16,760 nt of DNA from Nitrospiraceae bacterium (GCA_003170655.1 PMYY01000123.1:14027-30786); one strand, 5' to 3'. Shown: positions 6,904 through 15,393, counted from the stretch's first letter. Program-made: numbers and translations. The notes: generated by a model from the sequence alone, not told the origin.

Positions 6904-8278
6904 TAACTGACGCGGAGTGACCGTTACATGCTTTCCCGATAGAGATTTTCTCGAGAAAATCGGTGTTAAAGTTGCCTTTGATAAAGTCTGGATGGTCGAA
7001 TATCTTTTTGTGGAACGGTATCGTCGTCTTGATGCCCTCGATCCTGAATTCATCAAGCGCCCTCTTCATTCTGGCAATGGCCTCTTCTCTCGTCTTGCCG
7101 TGTACGATAAGTTTGGCTATCATTGAATCGTAGTGCGGCGGAACCAGCCAGCCGGCATATGCCGCACTGTCGACCCTGACCCCAGGACCTCCAGGAGGAA
7201 GGTAAAAGGTGATCCTTCCGGGCGATGGAATGAACTTGTCCGGATCCTCGGCATTTATCCGACATTCTATAGCATGACCTACTGCCTTGATCTGGCTTTG
7301 CTTATACGATAGAGGCATCCCGGCGGCAATTCTGATCTGTTCTTTTATAATATCGACATCCGTCAGTTCTTCGGTGACCGGATGCTCTACCTGTACTCTG
7401 GTGTTGACTTCCATGAAATAGATGTTCTGTTCCTGGTCGACTATGAACTCGATGGTGCCTACGTTCCTGTACTTCATGGCCTTTGCAGCCCTGATGGCAA
7501 GCTCTCCGATTCTTTTTCGGAATTTTTCGGTCGATATTGGGGAGGGTGACTCTTCGATAAGCTTCTGGTGTCTTCTCTGTATCGAGCAGTCCCTTTCACC
7601 GAGATGTATCACGTCTCCCTTAGCGTCTGCGATGATCTGCACCTCGATGTGACGAATGGAAGGCAGGTATTTTTCTACATATAGCTCCCCATTCCCGAAC
7701 GCTGCGAGGGCTTCCCTCTGGGCCATATGAAAAGCCTGCTCGAGTTCCTGTTCTTCGCGCACTACCCGCATGCCTCGTCCGCCGCCACCGGCGGATGCCT
7801 TGAAGAGCACCGGGAACCCTATTTTTTTGGCCGTCTTGAACGCAGCCTCTTCTGAAAGGAGCGGCCCGTCGCTGCCCGGGACTACGGGGATGCCCCTTCT
7901 CTTCATGACTTGGCGCGCCTTCGCTTTGTCTCCCCCGATCCTGATATTCTCGGCTGTAGGGCCGATGAAGGTAATTCCGGAAGTGGCGCAGGCCTCGGTA
8001 AAATGGGGATTTTCGGAAAGAAAACCGTACCCGGGGTGGATAGCCTCAGAATCCGTAACATCCGCCGCGCTCAGGATCGCCGGGATGTTCATGTAGCTCT
8101 GGGCTGAATTTGCCGGTCCTATGCAGATGGCCTCATCGGCATACCGCACATGGAGCGCCTCTCTTTCAATGTCGGAGAAAACTGCAACTGCCTTTATCCC
8201 GAGTTCCTTGCAGGCCCTAATAATCCTGACGGCGATTTCGCCCCTGTTTGCAATGAGTATCTTTTTGAAAAGCGCCAT
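6881..8278 (-). CDS. accC: Acetyl-CoA carboxylase, biotin carboxylase subunit
   Basis: ATP-grasp enzyme that carboxylates biotin on AccB, the first half-reaction of malonyl-CoA synthesis for fatty acids. The sequence shows KKILIANRGEIAVRI at the N-terminus, the glycine-rich nucleotide loop GGGGRGM (164-170), ERDCSIQRRHQKLIEE (228-243) and EVNTRVQVEHPVTE (290-303). Length is 465 residues, slightly longer than usual because of a C-terminal tail of about 20 residues after NTDFLEKI that I do not recognise. That tail is where thiE overlaps the gene by 23 bases. It starts 3 bases after the accB stop. Carboxyltransferase subunits are not in the window. Confidence 0.97.
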   Translation of the reverse strand: MALFKKILIANRGEIAVRIIRACKELGIKAVAVFSDIEREALHVRYADEAICIGPANSAQSYMNIPAILSAADVTDSEAIHPGYGFLSENPHFTEACATSGITFIGPTAENIRIGGDKAKARQVMKRRGIPVVPGSDGPLLSEEAAFKTAKKIGFPVLFKASAGGGGRGMRVVREEQELEQAFHMAQREALAAFGNGELYVEKYLPSIRHIEVQIIADAKGDVIHLGERDCSIQRRHQKLIEESPSPISTEKFRKRIGELAIRAAKAMKYRNVGTIEFIVDQEQNIYFMEVNTRVQVEHPVTEELTDVDIIKEQIRIAAGMPLSYKQSQIKAVGHAIECRINAEDPDKFIPSPGRITFYLPPGGPGVRVDSAAYAGWLVPPHYDSMIAKLIVHGKTREEAIARMKRALDEFRIEGIKTTIPFHKKIFDHPDFIKGNFNTDFLEKISIGKACNGHSASVNGDVEKS

Positions 8279-8281
8279 GGG

Positions 8282-8722
8282 CTACTCCGCAGGATCGATA
8301 AGGAAGAGTGGTTCGCCATACTCGACGGGATGGCTATTGTCTACGAGTATCCTCGCTATCACACCGTCCATATCACTCTCGATCTCGTTCATAAGTTTCA
8401 TGGCCTCGATGACGCAGAGCACCTGGCCTTTCTTTACGTTTGCACCGACTTCCACAAAGGGCGCGGCATCAGGGGCCGGAGCCCTGTAAAAAGTGCCTAC
8501 TATCGGTGAGGCAACTGTAAAGAGTCTACCTTCCGCCTCGGAAATAATAATTTCTTCCTTGGATGCTTTTCTTTCAACCATGATCGGCTGCGCAACTTCA
8601 AGATGTCCGAAGAACTTCTCCCTTTTGATCTTTATTTTGACACCTTCTTTTTCGACCTGGAGCTCGGTGATATCGGTGTCCTTCAGCAGACCTATCAATT
8701 CTTTCAAATCTTCATGTTCCAT
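8282..8722 (-). CDS. accB: Acetyl-CoA carboxylase, biotin carboxyl carrier protein
   Basis: Carries biotin between AccC and the carboxyltransferase. The protein has 146 residues: an N-terminal region (LKELIGLLKDTDITELQVEKEG) typical of AccB, a short linker, and a biotinyl domain (about 68-144) with the biotin-acceptor Lys109 in EAMKLMNEIES and the SPIVGTFYRAPAPDA segment. The ATG at 8722 has GGAGGG 5 bases before it. accC follows after a 3-base gap, as in most bacteria. A 72-base gap separates it from efp upstream; I see no clear promoter or terminator in that gap. Confidence 0.97.
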   Translation of the reverse strand: MEHEDLKELIGLLKDTDITELQVEKEGVKIKIKREKFFGHLEVAQPIMVERKASKEEIIISEAEGRLFTVASPIVGTFYRAPAPDAAPFVEVGANVKKGQVLCVIEAMKLMNEIESDMDGVIARILVDNSHPVEYGEPLFLIDPAE

Positions 8723-8794
8723 TAGTCCCTCCGCTTCGATTGCCCGTTATCAACCGTGTCGCTGCTAAAAACCGGGCCAAGACACGAACAGTTA

Positions 8795-9355
8795 TTACTT
8801 CACTTTCTCTATATATTCACAGGTCCTCGTATCGATCTTAAGAACATCGCCTTCCACAATATGAAAGGGCACCTTGACCATCGCGCCCGTTTCAAGTTTT
8901 GCAGGCTTGTTGCTTCCAGAGGCCGTGTCGCCCCTGAAAGCAGGATCGGTCTCCATCACCTTCAGTTCGACAAACATGGGCGGCTCCACACTCATAGGCT
9001 GGTCCTTGTAGTAAAGGACGGATACGACCATATTTTCCTTGATGAATTTCTTTGTATCGCCGAGCTGTGCGACCGATAAGGGAATCTGCTCGAAAGTCTC
9101 AGTGTCCATGAAGTAATGAAGATCGTCCTGCTCGTAAAGATATTGCATATGCTTTTCTTCGAGTTGGGGGGAATCGAATTTCTCACCCGACCTGAAAGTG
9201 TCTTCAAGGACATTGCCGGTCCTGAGGCTCTTTAGCTTAGTCCTGATAACGGCCCCGCCCCGCCCCATTTTCACGTGCTGGAAATCCACGATCTCGCAGG
9301 GCTCCCCTTTATACTCTATTTTTGCTCCCTTTCTAAAATCCGCTGTACTGATCAA
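8795..9355 (-). CDS. efp: Translation elongation factor P
   Basis: Binds the ribosome between the P and E sites and relieves stalling at consecutive prolines. Length is 186 residues, typical of EF-P, with the KOW-like N-terminal domain and two OB folds. The C-terminal signature is visible (DTASGSNKPAKLETGAMVKVP, then GDVLKIDTRTCEYI). The loop that reaches the tRNA reads KMGRGGA, with Arg32 at the tip, where E. coli has the modified Lys34. The start codon is TTG (9355) with GGGAGG upstream at normal spacing; no ATG would give a complete N-terminus. It follows the Xaa-Pro peptidase gene after 21 bases, a pairing also known from Bacillus. Confidence 0.97.
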   Translation of the reverse strand: MISTADFRKGAKIEYKGEPCEIVDFQHVKMGRGGAVIRTKLKSLRTGNVLEDTFRSGEKFDSPQLEEKHMQYLYEQDDLHYFMDTETFEQIPLSVAQLGDTKKFIKENMVVSVLYYKDQPMSVEPPMFVELKVMETDPAFRGDTASGSNKPAKLETGAMVKVPFHIVEGDVLKIDTRTCEYIEKVK

Positions 9356-9376
9356 TTCGTCCTCCCGATTTGGATG

Positions 9377-10453
9377 TCACCCATTTATTATTTCAAGTTT
9401 CCTGTTTAGCGTAGTCAACGTCCTGCCCGTATCGCCTTCAACAAGCACCAGGTCCTCTATTCGCACACCGCCAAAATCCGGTACATAAATTCCAGGTTCG
9501 ATGCTGAAGATCATGCCGCTCGAAAGAGGCTCTCGGCTCATCCATGAGATACGGGGTCCTTCATGCACATCGAGCCCTATGCCATGGCCAGTGCCGTGAC
9601 CGAAATAGTCGCCGTAGCCGGCATCATTGATAAAATTTCTGGCGGCAGCATCGATATCAGAAGACTTTATGCCCTCCCTGACTTCGCTAATCGCTTTTTC
9701 ACGGGCCCGATTGACAATATCATAAATCTTTTTCTTCGGGCCCATATCGGGACCTGCAAGCAGTAGAGTCCTCGTCATATCTGAATAATAACCGCCGGCC
9801 TCACCGCCCCAATCAATTATAACAAAATCTCCTTTTTCGAGCTTTTTATCGGTCTGCCCGGCATGAGGCATCGAGGAATGCCTTCCTGAAGCGACTATTA
9901 TATCAAACGGTATGCGCCTGCATCCCCTTTTCTTAAGTTCCTCTTCAAGTCGAAGTGCAACGGCACTCTCGGTGATGCCGGGCCTAATTCGAGGCTTTGT
10001 TGCCATGAACGCTTCTTCAGCCCTTTTGATCGCCTCTTTAATGCTTTGCAGTTCCTCGGAATCCTTCACGAGTCGCAACTGTTCAACAAGCCCGTTCAGG
10101 GGGGTCAGAGTTACCTGTAATTGCCTTAAGACATCGTAGAAATCGAAGGGCACGCTTGACTCGAAGCCCAGAACTTTGATCCCCAGTTTTTTCATCAGGT
10201 TTTTGATAAGAAATATTCTCTTCCCTTTTTCAAGCCCCCGTTCGGAATATCTAACCTCGTTTTCGGCCTGCTCCTTATATCGGAAATCGGTGAAAAAAAA
10301 GGACCTGTCGCGGGTGATAAAAGCAAAGGCCGAAGAGCCTGTGAAGCCGGTCAAATACCTTATGTTCTTGATATTGAGAACAAGGAAAGCATCAACCCTC
10401 TTCACCCTCATGGCACGCTGCAGGCTTTTTATTCTGGTCTCGATGTTGCTCAA
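9377..10453 (-). CDS. pepP: Xaa-Pro aminopeptidase (M24B family)
   Basis: Two-metal aminopeptidase expected to release N-terminal residues that precede proline. Length is 358 residues: an N-terminal creatinase-like domain (about 1-125) and the pita-bread catalytic domain. All five metal ligands are present: Asp214 (IDWGG), Asp225 (SDMTRT), His290 (GHGTGHGIG), Glu319 (SIEPGIY) and Glu333 (VRIEDLV). The start is TTG at 10453 with AGGGGG upstream. An ATG 14 codons inside lacks a ribosome site and would cut the first helix. Whether it prefers Xaa-Pro dipeptides (PepQ) or longer peptides (PepP) cannot be told from sequence alone. Its place just before efp links two proline-related functions. Confidence 0.92.
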   Translation of the reverse strand: MSNIETRIKSLQRAMRVKRVDAFLVLNIKNIRYLTGFTGSSAFAFITRDRSFFFTDFRYKEQAENEVRYSERGLEKGKRIFLIKNLMKKLGIKVLGFESSVPFDFYDVLRQLQVTLTPLNGLVEQLRLVKDSEELQSIKEAIKRAEEAFMATKPRIRPGITESAVALRLEEELKKRGCRRIPFDIIVASGRHSSMPHAGQTDKKLEKGDFVIIDWGGEAGGYYSDMTRTLLLAGPDMGPKKKIYDIVNRAREKAISEVREGIKSSDIDAAARNFINDAGYGDYFGHGTGHGIGLDVHEGPRISWMSREPLSSGMIFSIEPGIYVPDFGGVRIEDLVLVEGDTGRTLTTLNRKLEIING

Positions 10454-10472
10454 CGATACCCCCTGCTGATGA

Positions 10473-10895
10473 TCAGCGGTCTCCAGCCGAGTTATTGTTG
10501 AGGGGATTCGGGTTGAATCTATGGTGTATGGCTTCCCGAAATTGGTTCAGGCGATCTATGGTCCTGAGCTTGGCATCGCTCTTCCCTGCAGAAAGCTTGG
10601 TTTCGATCTCGCTGAGATAGCTAAGGGCAAATTTGTCTCCTGGAGATACTTCAACAACAGCCGAGAACTCCTTTCTAGCATCATCCAACTTATTGTCCTT
10701 AAGATACCAGCGGCCGAGAGTAAGCCTGGCAGAGAGGAAAGCAGGATTTTTCTCAATGCCGTCCCTGAGCACCATAAAGGCTTCTTCATATTCGCCCCTT
10801 TTCTTCAGCTCTTCGGCAAGGGTAAGGAAGAGCCTCGATCCGGGTGACTCCCGGACCCTATCCCTCAATTTTTCTATGAAAAAGTCAGCATTCAT
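10473..10895 (-). CDS. Small tetratricopeptide-repeat protein
   Basis: A 140-residue protein that I cannot assign to a named family. Residues about 20-100 fit two to three TPR helices pairs (LFLTLAEELKKRGEYEEAFMVLRDGIEKNP, residues 22-51, shown here only in outline: LAEELKKRGEYEEA and LGRWYLKDNKLDDARKEF). The C-terminal 40 residues are basic and Asn-rich (HHRFNPNPLNNN). No signal peptide or membrane segment is seen, so it is probably a cytoplasmic scaffold. Its ATG overlaps the coaBC stop by four bases (ATGA), and the peptidase gene follows 19 bases later. It seems to be a lineage-specific insertion between the coaBC block and the efp block. Confidence 0.8.
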   Translation of the reverse strand: MNADFFIEKLRDRVRESPGSRLFLTLAEELKKRGEYEEAFMVLRDGIEKNPAFLSARLTLGRWYLKDNKLDDARKEFSAVVEVSPGDKFALSYLSEIETKLSAGKSDAKLRTIDRLNQFREAIHHRFNPNPLNNNSAGDR

Positions 10896-12067
10896 ATTTT
10901 CTTGAGTTCGACAACCCGGTCAAATATCTCAGCAGCGACATCGTCTTTCGACATCCGCGGGAGCGTTTTTTCACCCTTCCTGTCTAAGATGGTCACTTCA
11001 TTGGCGTCGGAGTCAAAACCCGCATCCTTTTTCAATATGTCGTTGAAAACTATCATATCGGCATGCTTCGACTCCATCTTCTGTCGGGCACGGTCAATAC
11101 GATTGCCTGATTCAGCCGAAAAGCCGACAGTAAAGGGTTTTTTTTGGAGCTTCGCCACTGCAGAAAGGATATCAGGGTTCTTCCTGAGATTCAAAGTCAT
11201 GCTCTCAGTTTTTTCGATCTTATGCGTTTCGACCTTTTCGGGCGCAAAGTCGGAGACCGCGGCGCACATAACTAAAATGGACGATGTGCTGGCCTTCTCC
11301 AGAACGGCTTCGTGCATCTCGGATGCGGTTTCTACACGGACCATCTCAACACCATACGGCGCGTCCAGTGATACCGGCCCACTTATAAGTGTAACATCGG
11401 CTCCACGCACCTTTGCGTTCCTTGCAAGGGCATATCCCATTTTGCCCGAAGAACGGTTAGAAATAAACCTCACCGGATCGAGATGCTCCCTTGTGGGTCC
11501 TGCCGTAATAAGAACACGTTCACTGTTCAAGTCCTGCGGCGTCATAACAGTATAAACCGATTCCATGATCGCGCCTGTATCAGCCATACGGCCTATGCCC
11601 TCTTCCCCGCAGGCAAGGCTGCCCTTTTCAGGACCGACGGTCTTTATGCCCAGAGAGATGAGGTAATCGAGCTGTTTACGGAGAATCGGGTTTTCATACA
11701 TTCGCCAGTTCATGGCCGGGGCGAGGATTACAGTACCGGAATACGCGAGCAGCGTGGTGCTTAGCATATCATCGGCGATGGCATTTGCATATTTGCCTAT
11801 AATATTAGCTGATGCAGGAGAAATAATAAAAAGATCGGCAGCGGCAGGCAGACTTACGTGCGAAAGAGGATGTTCGAACATGTCGTTGTAGATCGTGCCT
11901 TGAGAGGCTATCTGCATCGAAAGTGGAGTAATGAAACGCTGTGCAGACGCAGTCATGATGACGCTGACCGAGGCACCCTCGTTCCTGAGCCTCTTGACAA
12001 GATCTAGGGTCTTATACGCAGCCACGCTGCCGGTTATGCCGACAATTATCGACTTGCCTTGTAACAC
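10892..12067 (-). CDS. coaBC: Bifunctional phosphopantothenoylcysteine decarboxylase / synthetase
   Basis: Makes 4'-phosphopantetheine in coenzyme A synthesis: CoaB joins phosphopantothenate to cysteine and CoaC decarboxylates the product. The N-terminal flavoprotein half (about 1-180) shows GITGSVAAYK, the catalytic His70 (LSHVSLP), the PAMN motif (117-120) and the flexible flap with Cys153 (LACGEEGIGRM). The C-terminal CoaB half begins near residue 185 with ITAGPTREHLDPVRFISN and the SSGKMG loop. Length is 391 residues, normal for the fused form. The likely start is GTG at 12067 with AAGGA close upstream; no ATG fits. The gene follows rpoZ after 63 bases, as in the Bacillus order gmk-rpoZ-coaBC. 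Confidence 0.95.
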   Translation of the reverse strand: MLQGKSIIVGITGSVAAYKTLDLVKRLRNEGASVSVIMTASAQRFITPLSMQIASQGTIYNDMFEHPLSHVSLPAAADLFIISPASANIIGKYANAIADDMLSTTLLAYSGTVILAPAMNWRMYENPILRKQLDYLISLGIKTVGPEKGSLACGEEGIGRMADTGAIMESVYTVMTPQDLNSERVLITAGPTREHLDPVRFISNRSSGKMGYALARNAKVRGADVTLISGPVSLDAPYGVEMVRVETASEMHEAVLEKASTSSILVMCAAVSDFAPEKVETHKIEKTESMTLNLRKNPDILSAVAKLQKKPFTVGFSAESGNRIDRARQKMESKHADMIVFNDILKKDAGFDSDANEVTILDRKGEKTLPRMSKDDVAAEIFDRVVELKKI

Positions 12068-12130
12068 CGTTCCTTATCCCGTTACGACCCGCAAGCGTTC
12101 AGATAGAACAGATTAAAGCCTTCTGCCTTG

Positions 12131-12517
12131 CTACGATTCGTAGTGCTCGTCGTTTTCGCTGAAGAGTTCTTCGAGTACCCTTTCGGTAGTCTCCCTCTCA
12201 TGGAGATATGTCTTAAGGTCTTTTTCAAGTTCCGAGATATCGGTGATAGACTTTCTCTTGTCTTCGATTAGCTTCCTGAAATCGATCTTTTCGGCCCTTT
12301 CCCGGGCTTCTGCAGCCTCTTCGCCGATCAAGAATTTAATCTCGCCGCTGATAGTCTCCAGAAGGGAGAGGGTACTGATCATCTTCGACTTTTTGGGAAT
12401 CCGCGGCTCCGCCCCAAAGGCCAGTTCTCTGGCCCTCTGAGATGCGATCACTGCAAGACGATATTTGCTTTCTATCTTCTTTTTGTCATATTCGATGGGC
12501 AGCGTTATAATGTCCAA
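12131..12517 (-). CDS. rpoZ: RNA polymerase omega subunit, with C-terminal extension
   Basis: Omega helps assemble RNA polymerase by binding the beta' subunit. The N-terminal half contains the family pattern KYRLAVIASQRARELAFG (18-35) followed by STLSLLETISGEI (48-60). Place after gmk supports the call. The chosen start is TTG at 12517, which has GGAGG 7 bases upstream and lies 2 bases after the gmk stop. An ATG 12 codons earlier lies inside gmk without a ribosome site. The mature product would be 128 residues, longer than the usual 70-90. The extra C-terminal 65 or so residues are charged and predicted helical (AAEARERAEKIDFRKL, ETTERVLEEL). Confidence 0.85.
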   Translation of the reverse strand: MDIITLPIEYDKKKIESKYRLAVIASQRARELAFGAEPRIPKKSKMISTLSLLETISGEIKFLIGEEAAEARERAEKIDFRKLIEDKRKSITDISELEKDLKTYLHERETTERVLEELFSENDEHYES

Positions 12518-12519
12518 AT

Positions 12520-13140
12520 TTATTCCTCCGTAAGAAAATGTTCCTTTATCCATTCGTGATCGACTTTTTCGATCCTGTTCCGTTCGGCCGTAATTATCGA
12601 AGCAAAAACACCAAAAGCCTCTTCAAAGAGGTCATTTACTATAACATAATCGTAGTATTTATACTCGCTTATCTCTTCGCGCGCCTTCCTGAGTCTTCTT
12701 TCGATGACCTCCGGGGAATCGCTCATCCTGTTGAAGAGACGCTTTTCGAGGACAGGCATGGATGGCGGCAGTATGAATATCAAAGTACTTGCGGAGTATT
12801 GTTCCCTGATCCGGCGCGCACCCTGAACATCAATATCAAGTATAACATCATTTCCTGCATTGACAATTTCCTCTATGCGTCCTTTCGATGTGCCGTAAAA
12901 ATTGCCGTGGACTTCTGCCCACTCGACAAACTCCCCTTTAGCGATCATGGCACGGAATTCATCCTGACCGATAAAGGTATAGTGCACATCCTGCACCTCT
13001 CCCGTCCTTGGTGCTCTGGTTGTAAACGAGACGGAATGCAGTAACCCTTCAAGGTCCTCGCCGGCCTTGCGGCAAAGGGTGGTTTTTCCAGCGCCTGATG
13101 GCGCAGATACCACAAAAAGGCTACCCTTCCTTTTCAACAT
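12520..13140 (-). CDS. gmk: Guanylate kinase
   Basis: Phosphorylates GMP to GDP with ATP. Length is 206 residues, as expected. The P-loop APSGAGKT is at 13-20, followed by the GMP-binding segment SFTTRAPRTGEVQDVHYTF, then GEFVEWAEVHGNFYGTSK and DIDVQGARRI. The ATG at 13140 was chosen over one 13 codons earlier because AGGAG lies 9 bases upstream and the product starts as usual just before the P-loop strand. The start overlaps the end of remA by 20 bases. Confidence 0.97.
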   Translation of the reverse strand: MLKRKGSLFVVSAPSGAGKTTLCRKAGEDLEGLLHSVSFTTRAPRTGEVQDVHYTFIGQDEFRAMIAKGEFVEWAEVHGNFYGTSKGRIEEIVNAGNDVILDIDVQGARRIREQYSASTLIFILPPSMPVLEKRLFNRMSDSPEVIERRLRKAREEISEYKYYDYVIVNDLFEEAFGVFASIITAERNRIEKVDHEWIKEHFLTEE

Positions 13141-13396
13141 TTCCACTATCTCCTGTACTCCCCATCGGGTTCGACACACGCTGCGATATCGTTTCTACCT
13201 GAAGTGCTGAAAGAACGACGTGGTCGCTGTCGGTGACGATAATGGACCGAGTCTTTCTGCCTTCGGTTGCATCGACAAGCTTTCCCCTCGACTTAGCCTC
13301 TTCCCTCATCTTTTTTATGGGCAATGAGCCGGGGCTAACAACAGCCACAACACGGTGTGCCGAGACGACATTCCCGAATCCGATATTGACAAGCAT
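13121..13396 (-). CDS. remA: RemA-like regulator (DUF370)
   Basis: Small DUF370 protein of 91 residues. In Bacillus, RemA binds DNA and activates biofilm matrix and osmoprotection genes; the function in this lineage is not established. Family motifs are clear: NIGFGNVVSAHRVVAVVSP (4-22), PIKKMREEAKSRGKLVDAT and SIIVTDSDHVVLSALQVET. The last 17 residues are variable. The ATG at 13396 has GGAGG 10 bases upstream. The order yicC, remA, gmk, rpoZ, coaBC matches Bacillus subtilis exactly, which strongly supports the assignment. Confidence 0.93.
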   Translation of the reverse strand: MLVNIGFGNVVSAHRVVAVVSPGSLPIKKMREEAKSRGKLVDATEGRKTRSIIVTDSDHVVLSALQVETISQRVSNPMGSTGDSGNVEKEG

Positions 13397-13430
13397 CTTT
13401 TAGTCGCCTCCGTTTCTTCCTCTATAACAG

Positions 13431-14279
13431 CTATTGAATATTCTGAACCTGCTCTCTGAGCTTTTCGAGCTCCGCTTTAATATCCAGAGTCAAGTTGATA
13501 ATATCGACATCATCGACCTTTGCGGCGATTGTGTTAGCCTCGCGGTTCAGCTCCTGGCAGAGAAAATCGAGCCTCCTGCCGACTGAATCATTCGATGAAA
13601 GAAAAGTCCCGAATTGGCGGATATGGCTGCCAAGCCGCGCAAGCTCTTCGGAGATATCCCCCTTCTGAGCGATAAATGCTATCTCCTGCGCCATCCTCGT
13701 TTCGTCTAGCGGCGCGTTCTGGATAACTTCCGCTATCCTTCTTGAAAGTTTCTCCTTGTACGCAAATATCATATTTTTCGATGACGCCTCGATGCTGTCA
13801 CGTCTTTCTCTTACGATACTGAGGCGCTGCAGGAGTTCCTTTTCGAGAGCCGAGCCTTCGATCTTCCTCATTTCCTCTACCTTTGATATGGCCTCTTTCA
13901 GTGCTTCGAAGAGAGCATCAGCGTTGTTTTCAGACTCTTCGGTCAACAATAGTTCCCTATAGCCTGAAAAAAAGCCTATGTCCAGTGAACCGGGCAAATC
14001 CAGTTCCTGCTGAATTAATGCGAACGCGTTGTACATTTCCATCGCTAGGGCAGTGTTGACCTTCACCTTCTTCTGCCTTTTATCTGTAAGAGAGACAGCC
14101 ACATCGATCTTGCCCCGCTCAAAAGCTTCCTTGATCAACTTCCTTATTGTCGTCTCATGCTCCATCAGGAAAGAAGGCATCCTGACGGAGACATCGTTAT
14201 ACTTGTGGTTAAGGGAGCGCACCTCTACCTTGAAACCCTCTTTTTCAGCAGAGCCGTAGCCCGTCATGCTTCGGATCAA
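13431..14279 (-). CDS. yicC: YicC-family endoribonuclease
   Basis: YicC proteins are endoribonucleases implicated in small-RNA decay in E. coli. The protein has 282 residues with the conserved N-terminus MIRSMTGYG, the VEVRSLNHKYNDVSVRMP segment and the conserved C-terminal half ending in LNREANTIAAKVDDVD and LEKLREQVQNIQ. The start is TTG at 14279: the N-terminus of the family begins four residues before the first ATG (14267). The TTG overlaps the yggU stop as TTGA, and AGGGGTGG lies just upstream. Confidence 0.95.
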   Translation of the reverse strand: MIRSMTGYGSAEKEGFKVEVRSLNHKYNDVSVRMPSFLMEHETTIRKLIKEAFERGKIDVAVSLTDKRQKKVKVNTALAMEMYNAFALIQQELDLPGSLDIGFFSGYRELLLTEESENNADALFEALKEAISKVEEMRKIEGSALEKELLQRLSIVRERRDSIEASSKNMIFAYKEKLSRRIAEVIQNAPLDETRMAQEIAFIAQKGDISEELARLGSHIRQFGTFLSSNDSVGRRLDFLCQELNREANTIAAKVDDVDIINLTLDIKAELEKLREQVQNIQ

Positions 14280-14539
14280 AGTACCACCCCTTTTAGTTTT
14301 ACGAGTTTATGGCGCGACGATTCGCCCTTCATGATGATGACATCGCTCTTCCTGATGTCAAATCTTTCCGCAAGCAGCTTGATAAGCTGTTCGTTAGCCG
14401 CGCCTTCCACGGGAGGGGCCGTCAGCTTGATTCTGACGGTCTTATCGACAACCCCGACGATCTCGTTCCTGGATGAGCGCGGGTCGACCTTCACCTCGAT
14501 AATGATGCCGTCCTTTGCCTTGCTATACGGAAGATCCAT
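14276..14539 (-). CDS. yggU: DUF167 / YggU family protein
   Basis: An 87-residue protein of the widespread DUF167 family, whose molecular function is not settled. It shows the full family pattern: GIIIEVKVDPRSSRNEIVG, then VRIKLTAPPVEGAANEQLIK and SDVIIMKGESSRHKLVKLKG. The ATG at 14539 lies within the last codons of the PAP2 gene (17-base overlap), with AGGA only two bases before it, so coupling is likely. The family is often encoded near yicC or yggT-type genes. Confidence 0.93.
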   Translation of the reverse strand: MDLPYSKAKDGIIIEVKVDPRSSRNEIVGVVDKTVRIKLTAPPVEGAANEQLIKLLAERFDIRKSDVIIMKGESSRHKLVKLKGVVL

Positions 14540-15389
14540 TATCCTGTCTCATCCAGAACTTATAATATACCTCACCGACGGCGAATGTGACAACGGTGAG
14601 GACCATGCCTCCCATGACATCTACAACATAATGATATCTGCAATAGACCGTCGCAAAAATAAGCAGGGCAACCGGCACAAGAAGAACGCGAAATATATTC
14701 CTTGCATATTTATATGAAAGAATGAGGACGGTAAGGGCGATAGCTGTATGGCCACTGGGGAAAGCGTCGCGCTTTACCCCTTCCAGAAGATTGAGAATAT
14801 CCTGTATCGGTTTCGAAACCAGGAATCCGTCTACAGCTTCGGACTGAAGATGGTCCATGGCATATCGCGGCCCGAGCGCGGGGAAAAGTATATACCCCAC
14901 ATACGACAGATAAAAGCATAAAAGGATAAGGAAGAGTGATTTTTCGAAGGCGCCGTTATCGCCGCGAAGCCTTAAGGCGATTCCGAGGGTGATGGGAATA
15001 AAGTAATATGTCGAGTAGGCGACCTGGAGAATGTCGGTAAACGGAGGATAGATTATCCTTTCGAGATAAACTGTCGGATACCCCCCGAAGATCAGGTAAT
15101 CAGCCCGTATGAGCAGATAGTCGATGTCCTGGGGGTTTATCCGGTGAACAATCAGTCCGAGGCTGTCGAAAATGATCATCACGCTGACGACAGGAAAGAT
15201 AAGATCGCGCGTCAGTGCGAGAAACGAATTCATCCTGCCGATCCTGCTCAGAATGACCTGGAAGAAAATGAGCGAGCCATATATTAGCATAAGATATTCG
15301 GCCTGCGGAATTACGGCGTGGTAAACAGCAGTAATAATCAAAAGAAAAAAGCTGAAAAATATATTGAGAGTATCTGCCGGCTTTAACAT
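14523..15389 (-). CDS. PAP2-superfamily membrane phosphatase or phosphotransferase
   Basis: Integral membrane protein of 288 residues with about six hydrophobic segments (around 9-27, 32-48, 63-81, 125-140, 150-170, 216-275). The PAP2 catalytic signature is visible: PSGHTA with His214, and RYHYVVD with Arg251, His253 and Asp257. The first classical motif (KxxxxxxRP) is not seen, and GYILFPALGPRY (165-176) is present, as in the PAP2_3/AUR1-like branch. Candidate substrates are lipid phosphates such as phosphatidic acid, undecaprenyl diphosphate or inositol lipids; the sequence does not decide. No Shine-Dalgarno site precedes the ATG at 15389, and the 79 bases upstream look like a repeat remnant. 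Confidence 0.85.
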   Translation of the reverse strand: MLKPADTLNIFFSFFLLIITAVYHAVIPQAEYLMLIYGSLIFFQVILSRIGRMNSFLALTRDLIFPVVSVMIIFDSLGLIVHRINPQDIDYLLIRADYLIFGGYPTVYLERIIYPPFTDILQVAYSTYYFIPITLGIALRLRGDNGAFEKSLFLILLCFYLSYVGYILFPALGPRYAMDHLQSEAVDGFLVSKPIQDILNLLEGVKRDAFPSGHTAIALTVLILSYKYARNIFRVLLVPVALLIFATVYCRYHYVVDVMGGMVLTVVTFAVGEVYYKFWMRQDNGSSV

Positions 15390-15393
15390 AACA

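Noticed and set aside
6277..7060. A TPP riboswitch near thiE
   Set aside because: The upstream sequence is accC coding sequence and shows none of the conserved CTGAGA-type elements in a suitable place.
8723..8794. An internal promoter or terminator between efp and accB
   Set aside because: No convincing -10/-35 pair and no stem followed by a U tract was found in these 72 bases.
12131..12553. rpoZ starting at the ATG at 12553
   Set aside because: That ATG lies inside gmk with no ribosome site, while the TTG at 12517 has GGAGG at ideal spacing just after the gmk stop.
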